27,454 bases of DNA. Origin: Bacillota bacterium. GTDB lineage: Bacteria > Bacillota > Clostridia > Lachnospirales > Lachnospiraceae. Of the stretch, positions 15,698 to 22,528 are shown piece by piece. The notes below the pieces were generated by a model, which saw only the letters and a list, made by a program, of their open reading frames with translations, was not told the origin of the DNA and made no database searches. The stretch covers positions 1 to 27,454 of the forward strand of contig JAEZRJ010000006.1 in NCBI GenBank assembly GCA_023412855.1. Direction: 5' to 3'. Within the stretch, counting starts at the first letter, position 1. Every line of letters begins with the position of its first letter. A program made the position numbers and the translations under genes.

Positions 15698-16888
15698 TTA
15701 AATCATTATCCTTTCTAGCCGTGCCCCTAAACGGCTTAACAGCTCATTCGTGATCGTTTTTGTTTGTTCCGCCAGGTCATAGGCTGTTATTTCAGAGTTG
15801 CCGGATTTTCCAATTACAACGGCAATATCCCCACTCATGACATTAGGAAAATCAGATATATCAACTAATGTCTGGTCCATACAGATACGGCCTGCAATTG
15901 GTGCTTCATAACCGTTTATTAAGACTTTTCCATTTCCGCAGGACAATGAACGAGGTAAGCCATCGGCATATCCGATTGCAAGAACAGCGATTTTTCTATC
16001 CCGATTGGCAGTATATTGTAAACCATATCCGGCGTTTTCTCCCTTGAATAAATCTTTTACCGACGCTACTCTTGCTTTAACAGAAAGTACGGGACGTAAA
16101 TCTATAGTACGATTTAGCATATCTTCACGATTACTGAGCACCCCATAAAGCGCAATCCCAATTCTCGCATAATCTCCCGATAATTCGGGGTAATTCAACA
16201 GCCCACAGCTTGCCTGTAAGTGTATTTTAGGACAATTATAACCACACTCTTTCAGTCTGGAAATCACTTCAAAAAACGTAGTTGCCTGTTTCATAGTAAA
16301 AGCCTTTTCTTGCGGCCGGGTATTATCAGAAGCACATAAATGAGTATACGCACCTTCTATGAGAAGATTTTTACATTTAAAGATATTACAAATATCATCA
16401 AATTTTTCGCTGCGTTCGCCTAAACGGTGCATACCCGTATCAATTTTTAAATGCACTTTAATCTTTTTACCATAAGCATTCAATATCTCTGCATATGGAT
16501 AGTCAATTACAGTCTGGATTAAGTGGTATTTATTCAATAAAAAAAATTGCTTTGAGCAGGTATATCCTAAAACTAAAATGTCTCCTTTTATGCCATTACG
16601 CCGGAGCTCTACCCCCTCTAAAACAGTAGCCACGCAAAAACAGTGAACACCAAAAGAATTTAATTCCTTTGATACTAAAACAGCACCGTGGCCGTAAGCG
16701 TTGGCTTTTACCGCCGGCATTAGCTGGCAGCCGGACGGTAATAAGTTGTATAGTTGGTTGACGTTATGGCGTAGGTTTTGGGAATTAAGTTCGATCCATG
16801 CGCGTCCCTTTCGATAAGGATACTGAGCATTTGATAAAATAAGATTTCCAGTATAAAAACGATGCTGCGACAAAACTACAGTCTTCAT
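15698..16888 (-). CDS. vanT: serine racemase of the VanT type, lacking the membrane domain
   Basis: This is a PLP fold-type III racemase of 396 residues that should make D-Ser for the VanG ligase. PLP-binding Lys61 lies in VKANAYGHG, catalytic Tyr288 in AGYGLQYTA, and the conserved MDQ at 337-339. By my alignment Asn381 in TITNELLSRLG replaces the Tyr354 of alanine racemases, the substitution reported for VanT serine racemases. Known VanT proteins are about 700 residues, with a ten-span acyltransferase-like domain in front. Here only about 25 residues precede the racemase domain, so the enzyme is cytosolic. It overlaps the vanG stop as ATGA, ending the vanY-vanG-vanT unit. A plain alanine racemase is the alternative. 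Confidence 0.8.
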   Translation of the reverse strand: MKTVVLSQHRFYTGNLILSNAQYPYRKGRAWIELNSQNLRHNVNQLYNLLPSGCQLMPAVKANAYGHGAVLVSKELNSFGVHCFCVATVLEGVELRRNGIKGDILVLGYTCSKQFFLLNKYHLIQTVIDYPYAEILNAYGKKIKVHLKIDTGMHRLGERSEKFDDICNIFKCKNLLIEGAYTHLCASDNTRPQEKAFTMKQATTFFEVISRLKECGYNCPKIHLQASCGLLNYPELSGDYARIGIALYGVLSNREDMLNRTIDLRPVLSVKARVASVKDLFKGENAGYGLQYTANRDRKIAVLAIGYADGLPRSLSCGNGKVLINGYEAPIAGRICMDQTLVDISDFPNVMSGDIAVVIGKSGNSEITAYDLAEQTKTITNELLSRLGARLERIMI

Positions 16889-18063
16889 TTATTCACCGCC
16901 CGTTCAATCGCTGTTGAGATAATCTGCTCAAATGACACACCGGCAGCTTTCAGCATATTAGGAAAACGACTATGAGCCGTAAATCCGGGTATTGTATTTA
17001 CCTCGTTAAATACAATTTTTCCGGAAGCAGATAAAAACATATCAACTCGCGCAAATCCTTGGCAACCTAATGCCTTGAAAATTGTTTTTGCCGTTCTCTT
17101 CACCTTTTCTGCTGTCACAGCGTCTATTCGTGCGGGAACATGAATAGCAGACGTTTTAAGCGTATATTTTTCAGTAAAGCTAAAAAATCCATCTGCAAGT
17201 TCTATTTCATCTACTTCACCAACAATCAGATTATCATCTTTATTTTCTAAAACAGCGCAGCCTACTTCAAAACCAGAAATGCACTCCTCAATAATGACCC
17301 TTTCATCATACTCAAATGCTAACTTTATAGCCGCCGGAAGGTCATGGCGGTTTGTTACTTTCGTAATTCCATAAGATGATCCTGCCCTTACCGGCTTTAC
17401 AAACTGGGGGTATCCTATCCGCTCTGCTTGTGTAAAGGCCTCTTCTTCGTCCAAATTCTTTTCAAGGACAAAAGAATTTGGAACAGAGATTCCCGCAGCA
17501 CGAACGAGCTTATGTGCTATGTCCTTGTCCATGCACAACGCAGAAGAAAGAGTACCGCAGCCTGCAATGGGAATGCCCGCAAGTTCAAACATCCCCTGCA
17601 CCGTTCCGTCCTCACCATTTTTTCCATGCAAGGCGGGAAAAGCCATATCAATATGGACTTTTTTAATTTTGTTATTTTCTAACGTAAGCAAATCGTGTTC
17701 AGTTCTATTAAGCGATACCATTACGGGAGTGCAATCAGTAGTATTACACCATGTATCCGCTGTTATTTTTTCAATATCACCATCAAACTTAAACCACTCC
17801 CCTTTTGATGAAATGCCTATCAATATGGGAGTGTATTCTTCCTTATTTATGTGACAAATTACCGCATAGGCGGATTCAAGCGACACGCTGTATTCTGATG
17901 AACAACCACCAAAAATAACTGCAATATTTTGCTGTAATTGCGGACAACGCTTTAAAAGTTTTTTATCTACGCTTTCTTTGAAGCCTTTTGAAGTCGCAAT
18001 ATCTTCCGCTGCCTTTTGTAACGCAGTTTCCGTTTCTTTTCTAAAATTATTTTCTAAGTTCAT
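16885..18063 (-). CDS. vanG: D-alanine--D-serine ligase, VanG type
   Basis: This ATP-grasp ligase joins D-Ala to D-Ser, giving cell-wall precursors with low vancomycin affinity. The 392 residues include VIFGGCSSEYSVSLES (49-64), the omega-loop EKYTL (298-302) typical of D-Ser rather than D-Lac ligases, and the Mg-binding NEVNTIPGFT (353-362). VanG proteins are about 350 residues. This one has about 45 extra N-terminal residues, predicted helical (ETALQKAAEDIATSKGFKE). No start codon with a ribosome site is found nearer the core, whereas AAAGAGGG precedes ATG 18063. It lies 14 bp after vanY and overlaps vanT. Confidence 0.88.
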   Translation of the reverse strand: MNLENNFRKETETALQKAAEDIATSKGFKESVDKKLLKRCPQLQQNIAVIFGGCSSEYSVSLESAYAVICHINKEEYTPILIGISSKGEWFKFDGDIEKITADTWCNTTDCTPVMVSLNRTEHDLLTLENNKIKKVHIDMAFPALHGKNGEDGTVQGMFELAGIPIAGCGTLSSALCMDKDIAHKLVRAAGISVPNSFVLEKNLDEEEAFTQAERIGYPQFVKPVRAGSSYGITKVTNRHDLPAAIKLAFEYDERVIIEECISGFEVGCAVLENKDDNLIVGEVDEIELADGFFSFTEKYTLKTSAIHVPARIDAVTAEKVKRTAKTIFKALGCQGFARVDMFLSASGKIVFNEVNTIPGFTAHSRFPNMLKAAGVSFEQIISTAIERAVNK

Positions 18064-18077
18064 TGAACGGCCCTCTT

Positions 18078-18920
18078 TCAGTTTGTTTTATTGAGATATT
18101 CTTCAAGACAAATGCCTTGATTGTATATATCTACAGCAGCTTCCATTCCGACATAACGATAATGCCAAGGCTCATTGATTACTCCCGTTATATCTGTTTT
18201 GCCGGCCGGATAACGAAGGATAAATCCAAATTTATAGCTATTTTGACTGAGCCATTCGTATACTTCTTCTCCGGTGGAATAAATACCATCTGCATTGATG
18301 TCAACTCCAAGCCCTAATTGATGTTCACTTGTTCCGGGAATGGCTACCCACTCTTCGGCTTTGGTCGTTGCTTCTTCGAATGAATAGCCTTCGGCTTGAT
18401 ATTCAGCAACTTTTTCGTCCATTAAATTCTGCTGTTTTTGTGTGGTTCTGTATCCAGACGCTACAATAGGATATATGTTATCACTTCTTGCGGCATCAAA
18501 CATTTCCTGCAATGCCGGATATATCCGTTTATCTATGCATTGTCCGTCTGCTAATTCTGTTAGTTCTACCTCATAACCATCCGGAATGCGATTCCATTTA
18601 TTTACTAAAATCAAACACCATGCGGTTTCCTCAGCATCGGTTTTATCAGCATCGGTTTCCTCATTATCTATTGGATTGGCATAAAAATCCGTATCATTCG
18701 TCTCAATAGCAGAATTCGGGGTTTTAGGCTGTTTATCTCCGCCAACCGGTTCATTATTTGATAACAGACCAAAACCCAACCTTGTTGCAGCAAGACAGTA
18801 ACACGCCAGTAAAGCTAATAAAAATAAACGTTTGCGTCTGAGCCGGGCCTTGCGTCTTAATTTCTTGCGCGGTTTATGTTTATGTCTATTAATATCATCA
18901 TTGCTTGAATATTCTTTCAT
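18078..18920 (-). CDS. vanY: membrane-anchored D,D-carboxypeptidase, VanY family
   Basis: This zinc peptidase of the LAS/M15B type removes terminal D-Ala from pentapeptide precursors outside the membrane, lowering vancomycin targets. The 280 residues comprise a very basic N terminus (about 10-31), one membrane span (32-52), an acidic low-complexity linker with the repeat TDADKTDAEET (about 90-99), and the catalytic domain. Zn and catalytic residues are His200 and Asp207 (SEHQLGLGVD), Glu250 and His253 (NEPWHYRY). The anchor points to VanY rather than the soluble VanX or VanXY dipeptidases. AGAAGGG precedes the ATG. It is the first gene after the vanS-vanY promoter. Confidence 0.85.
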   Translation of the reverse strand: MKEYSSNDDINRHKHKPRKKLRRKARLRRKRLFLLALLACYCLAATRLGFGLLSNNEPVGGDKQPKTPNSAIETNDTDFYANPIDNEETDADKTDAEETAWCLILVNKWNRIPDGYEVELTELADGQCIDKRIYPALQEMFDAARSDNIYPIVASGYRTTQKQQNLMDEKVAEYQAEGYSFEEATTKAEEWVAIPGTSEHQLGLGVDINADGIYSTGEEVYEWLSQNSYKFGFILRYPAGKTDITGVINEPWHYRYVGMEAAVDIYNQGICLEEYLNKTN

Positions 18921-18959
18921 TCATAGTAACCCTTCTTTCCCATTTGGACGAATGCGGAT

Positions 18960-19002
18960 ATAAAAAGCTCCTGTCCAGTAATTATCTTACCGAACAGAAG
19001 CT
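18960..19002 (-). terminator. terminator after vanS that encloses the vanY -10
   Basis: On the minus strand AGCTTCTGT (19002-18994) pairs with ACAGGAGCT (18974-18966), 9 bp with one G-U, followed by TTTTTA. The 19-base loop contains TAAGAT (18989-18984), the best -10 for vanY. Transcripts coming through vanS would form the hairpin. Transcripts starting at this -10 would lack its first arm. Confidence 0.6.
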
Positions 19003-19070
19003 GCATTGATTTTAATATTCAGTTATTTAATTCCTAAGAAAATCCTAATATCCGATTGATATTTTCCTAA
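18984..19070 (-). promoter_or_regulatory. probable VanR-controlled vanYGT promoter with TTAGGA repeats
   Basis: On the minus strand TTAGGA occurs at 19070-19065, 19048-19043 and 19037-19032, i.e. at spacings of 22 and 11 bp; the first overlaps the vanS stop codon. A -10 TAAGAT lies at 18989-18984, and the matching -35 position (19012-19007, AAATCA) is poor, as expected for an activator-dependent promoter. The arrangement fits binding of phosphorylated VanR. Confidence 0.6.
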
Positions 19071-20206
19071 ACCGGCTGCGGCAAGATAACAGTAAATATA
19101 ATCGTATTATTTTCGCTTTGTGCTTCAATGCTCCCGCCATGTAAAGATACAATCTCCTTTGCTATCGCTAAACCAAGGCCGGTTCCTCCTGTATTTGAAG
19201 TTCGGGCTTCGTCCATCCGGTAAAACTTCTCAAAAATTGCAGATAGCTCTTCCCGCGGAATAGTTTGTCCCTGGTTCTGAAATGAGATTACTACTTTGTC
19301 ATTCTGCTCCTCGGCAGAGATGATAATCTCGGTATTCGGATAGCTGTAAGCCACCGCATTTTTCAATATATTATTGAAGACCCTTGCCAATATTCCAGCA
19401 TCGGCATAAGCGGTAAGATTTTCGTCAGCTTTCAGTATTGTGGTATTTCCATTTAAAGAAAGAACAGGCGTAAACTCATCTGCTAATTGTACGAGCATAT
19501 AATAAAGGTCTACCTTTTCTTTTTCTATTTTGATCTGCTGCAGATTATAGCGCGTGATTTCAAAAAACTCATTTATCATCTTTTCTAAGCGATACGCTTT
19601 GTCGAGGGTTATATGCACATATTTAGTTTTCTGTTCCACTGGCATATCGGGCGCTTCTTCCAATAAGCTTAAATACCCGATTACAGATGTAAGCGGTGTC
19701 TTTATATCATGCGCAAGATACATGACTAAATCATTTTTTCTCTGTTCTGCCAACCGCACTTCCAGTTTACGTTTTTCAAGCGTTTGTTTTACTGTATTCA
19801 ACTTTTTCTCTATGGCTGACATTTCGGGTAATAGTTGGATTTCTGATTCATCCTCATTTAGCAAAGCATCAATGCCTTGATTTATCATATTAAAATAATG
19901 AGTAAACCAATTAAGGAAAAAGCGGAGCAATATAAAAAAAATAATAGCGATAGCCGCCATCCAAATTATATTTCTATTATTACGGAATATCTGCTGATAT
20001 AGGCCAAGAGCACCATAATAATCTATTCTGAAACTCCGCCTGAATATAGAAACAATCCAATCACCGCCGTTATTCCGCCATAAAAATGTATATAAAACAG
20101 AAATAACTATGAAGGCAATAATTACCATACCAAGAAGGCGAAAAAACATCTTTGATTTTAGATGTGCATAATCAGCTTTATTAACTTTTCTATATTTGTG
20201 TTTCAA
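19067..20206 (-). CDS. vanS: VanS-type sensor histidine kinase
   Basis: This membrane kinase senses glycopeptide and phosphorylates VanR. Translation is placed at TTG 20206, since GGGAGTGGGG lies just upstream and the product then begins with KHKYRKVNKADY, like VanS proteins; the open frame reaches farther into vanR but has no ribosome site there. The 379 residues have spans at about 22-43 and 80-98 around a loop of about 36 residues. They also have a linker, His166 in MYLAHDIKTPLTS, the N box NNILKNAVAYS and the G box GGTGLGLAIAKE. It overlaps the vanR end by 17 bases. Confidence 0.88.
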   Translation of the reverse strand: MKHKYRKVNKADYAHLKSKMFFRLLGMVIIAFIVISVLYTFLWRNNGGDWIVSIFRRSFRIDYYGALGLYQQIFRNNRNIIWMAAIAIIFFILLRFFLNWFTHYFNMINQGIDALLNEDESEIQLLPEMSAIEKKLNTVKQTLEKRKLEVRLAEQRKNDLVMYLAHDIKTPLTSVIGYLSLLEEAPDMPVEQKTKYVHITLDKAYRLEKMINEFFEITRYNLQQIKIEKEKVDLYYMLVQLADEFTPVLSLNGNTTILKADENLTAYADAGILARVFNNILKNAVAYSYPNTEIIISAEEQNDKVVISFQNQGQTIPREELSAIFEKFYRMDEARTSNTGGTGLGLAIAKEIVSLHGGSIEAQSENNTIIFTVILPQPV

Positions 20207-20894
20207 TTTTATACCCCACTCCCCATATCGTTTTGATGTACTTCGGATTGTCCACAGTATCATCCATTTTTTCACGCAAATGACGAATATGAACGGTTAT
20301 CGTGTTGTTGCTCTTGTTGTAATATTCGTCTTTCCAAATCCTATGAAACAATTCTTCTGCACTTACAACATTGCCTTTATTCTCTAAAAGAATGCGGAGT
20401 ATTGAAAATTCAGTAGGGGTGAGTGCAAGTGGCTTTTCGTTTAAAAGGCACTCATGTGTTTTAATATCCATTACCAAACCCGAATGGATGATAACAGTAT
20501 CCTCCGTATCCTCGGAACGTGACAAATTGTATTTTTTATACCGCCGCAGCTGCGCCTTTACCCTTGCTACCATTTCAAGAGGTCGAAAAGGTTTTGTAAT
20601 ATAATCATCTGCACCCAATGTTAAGCCTGTAATTTTATCGATTTCTTCATCTTTTGCTGTCAGCATAATAATCGGGTAATTATATTGCTCTCGGATTTTT
20701 TGACATAATTTAAATCCATTCATATCCGAAAGCATAACGTCCAATATTGCAAGGTCAAGTTCGTTCACCTCAATATAGGCAAGAGCATCCCTTGCTGAAT
20801 AAAATTTAAAAACAGTGTAGCCTTCATTTTTCAGATATAATTCAATTAAGTCTCCAATTTCATGTTCATCGTCTACAACAAGTATTTTTTCCAA
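20190..20894 (-). CDS. vanR: VanR-type response regulator
   Basis: This is a 234-residue OmpR-family activator of the van genes. The receiver domain has Asp8/Asp9, the phospho-acceptor Asp52 in LAILDVMLSDMNG, and the Lys in DDYITKPFRP. The C-terminal winged helix contains VHIRHLREKMDD. The TTG start at 20894 is 13-14 bases from GGAAAGGAG, which is long; a non-canonical ATT or ATA a few codons upstream would have better spacing, so the exact N terminus is open. It heads the minus-strand vanR-vanS unit, with a weak TACAAT -10 at 20922-20927. Confidence 0.88.
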   Translation of the reverse strand: MEKILVVDDEHEIGDLIELYLKNEGYTVFKFYSARDALAYIEVNELDLAILDVMLSDMNGFKLCQKIREQYNYPIIMLTAKDEEIDKITGLTLGADDYITKPFRPLEMVARVKAQLRRYKKYNLSRSEDTEDTVIIHSGLVMDIKTHECLLNEKPLALTPTEFSILRILLENKGNVVSAEELFHRIWKDEYYNKSNNTITVHIRHLREKMDDTVDNPKYIKTIWGVGYKIETQI

Positions 20895-20989
20895 TATAAC
20901 TATAATGCTCCTTTCCTTTGCATTGTAAATAACTCTTATTTTATCAAATAGTTATAAATGATTTGTGATTTTTCGAATAAGATATTATT

Positions 20990-21178
20990 AAGATTTTACT
21001 AATTCTATAACTTTTACGTTTATCTTTGGTTTTTTCTGCGTCTCCCGGGAGCAGCCACATACAACTGAAAGGTTAAAACGTCAGGTATTCTGTTTTCCTC
21101 GCAAAGCTTTTGTACTCTCCGTTCTGAAATGCCTCATTTTTTAGCAGCTTCCGGCGCAGATATATAATCTATGATCAT
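20990..21178 (-). pseudogene. decayed HTH (excisionase-like) gene
   Basis: From ATG 21178, with GGGAAGGGCGG in front, the minus strand reads MIIDYISAPEAAKK, then TGA (21134-21136) where the family has Trp, then GISERRVQKLCEENRIPDV. A frameshift follows, after which another frame gives MWLLPGDAEKTKDKRK. This is the same small HTH family as the gene at 9560-9763, with one nonsense codon and one frameshift. It occupies the otherwise gene-free 400-base gap between vanR and the AraC-type gene. The 3' boundary is approximate. Confidence 0.7.
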
Positions 21179-21295
21179 CCGCCCTTCCCGTTTCATGCAG
21201 TATTATATGCGTGCAGCCGAACAATAACAATATATAAGCGGAAAAAATATGAACACATATTGTATGATAGCAAAGGAAGAGAGAGCCCCTCTGCT

Positions 21296-22267
21296 CTACG
21301 TATTATGATAAAATCCCGAATCCGGCAGATAACGTCTCATCCGGTATTTTAACGGGGTACAGCCATAGGTCTTCTGGAACTTCTTAATAAAATTAGAGGG
21401 ATAGCCATATCCCGCATCCTTGGCAATTTCAGCTATGCTCTTCTCCGTCGTTACAAGCAGGTTTGCGGCATGGGACATTCTTAGAGAAGCAGTATATTCT
21501 CCGATCGTCATATGGTAATATTCGAAAAATCCTGATTTCAGCTTCTGGGAATTGATAAGCAGCGTCCGGCTGAGTGCCTCGATCGTTGGAGGATGGGCGA
21601 ACTCCTCCGTTAGTATATCATGAGCGCGCTGAATGCTCTGAAAATCCTTCTGATAGGAAAATGAGGTCTGCGCCTGATACCTTTCGCTCTCTAAAAGAAT
21701 TCCCATGCACTCTAAGATTGCAGCCTCTAATAAAAGACCGTTCAGGCAATCTTTTTCATCCCGTATTAACAAGCGCTGTAAAATGACCATGATTTCCGCA
21801 GGGAGATAACGCTTGGTATGATTTTCCGAAAATTGCTCCAAGGGGTTAAAGTCAGGAAAACGGACGGCTATTTCCCGGAGGAATGCCGGATAAATTGTAA
21901 ATTCTGCTCCATAAAAATGGTCACCGGGCTTCCACGCCTGTCTTCCTTTCAAATTTCTCTCCAGTACGAGAAAAGCAGAAGACTCAAAGGATGAAACAGG
22001 CTGACGTTCCAATTGAAATCTCGTCTTACCCTCATAAACGATTCCGAAGCGCAAAAAAGGCTCCGGCGTGTTGAACTGAACCACAAACGAACGGGGAATT
22101 GTATAATCGGCAATTCCAAAATCATAAAATCCCGGTTTTGTATAAAGATGAAAAAAACCATTCTTCGGATTCTCATATAAAGTATAATTTTCTTTTTCTA
22201 TCGCCTGAAAGTCCAGCTCGCGCAGCATAATCCGGCGAAATTCATTAGGATTTTCCGAATGATACAT
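21296..22267 (-). CDS. AraC-family transcriptional regulator
   Basis: This 323-residue regulator has a ligand-sensing N-terminal half (about 1-215) and a C-terminal double HTH (about 222-318). The C-terminal part includes TIEALSRTLLINSQKLKSGF and the signature IAEIAKDAGYGYPSNFIKKF...YGCTPLKYR. It is divergent from an iron-type ABC importer, an arrangement seen for siderophore-sensing AraC regulators such as YbtA and PchR, so it probably controls that operon. Its promoter is TTGAAT-N16-TATAAT (22312-22339). The ribosome site GAGAGGAG is somewhat close to the ATG. The effector is not deducible. Confidence 0.85.
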   Translation of the reverse strand: MYHSENPNEFRRIMLRELDFQAIEKENYTLYENPKNGFFHLYTKPGFYDFGIADYTIPRSFVVQFNTPEPFLRFGIVYEGKTRFQLERQPVSSFESSAFLVLERNLKGRQAWKPGDHFYGAEFTIYPAFLREIAVRFPDFNPLEQFSENHTKRYLPAEIMVILQRLLIRDEKDCLNGLLLEAAILECMGILLESERYQAQTSFSYQKDFQSIQRAHDILTEEFAHPPTIEALSRTLLINSQKLKSGFFEYYHMTIGEYTASLRMSHAANLLVTTEKSIAEIAKDAGYGYPSNFIKKFQKTYGCTPLKYRMRRYLPDSGFYHNT

Positions 22268-22311
22268 AGAGGTCTCCTCTCTCCGTAATTCTTGTATTGT
22301 TCATAACTTTT

Positions 22312-22339
22312 ATTATATCGAACCACAAAAATAATTCAA
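22312..22339 (-). promoter_or_regulatory. promoter of the AraC-type regulator gene
   Basis: On the minus strand TTGAAT (22339-22334) and TATAAT (22317-22312) are 16 bp apart, about 45 bp upstream of the start codon. It lies back to back with the importer promoter at 22374-22402, leaving a compact shared control region. Confidence 0.6.
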
Positions 22340-22373
22340 TCAGATAATAAAATAATGAGAAAGGATAAAATAG

Positions 22374-22427
22374 TTGCATGTAACTAACCTCTTTGCTATA
22401 ATGCAAAAGTCGTTAGTCGAAACTAAC
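22374..22427 (+). promoter_or_regulatory. importer promoter with palindromic operator
   Basis: TTGCAT (22374-22379) and TATAAT (22397-22402) are 17 bp apart. At the expected transcription start lies the perfect inverted repeat GTTAGT-CGAA-ACTAAC (22412-22427). A further half-site ACTAAC sits in the spacer (22383-22388). This fits repression by a metal-dependent repressor of DtxR/MntR type or control by the divergent AraC protein. Confidence 0.6.
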
Positions 22428-22456
22428 TTTTTCGAAAAAGATGTTCTTCTATATTC

Positions 22457-22487
22457 TGCGAGCTTCTGTCTGCGCCGTAAGCTCGCA
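22457..22487 (+). other. 5' leader hairpin of the importer operon
   Basis: TGCGAGCTT (22457-22465) and AAGCTCGCA (22479-22487) form a perfect 9-bp stem with a 13-base loop in the roughly 120-base leader, with no T run behind it. It may stabilise the mRNA or take part in regulation. It is not a recognisable riboswitch. Confidence 0.4.
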
Positions 22488-22528
22488 ACACAAGAAAAAT
22501 TTGCGCAGGTACGAGGAGAAATGAAAAA

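Noticed and set aside
15698..20894. A vanA/vanB-type D-Lac cluster
   Set aside because: There is no VanH dehydrogenase or VanX. The ligase omega loop (EKYTL) and the racemase partner are of the D-Ser type.
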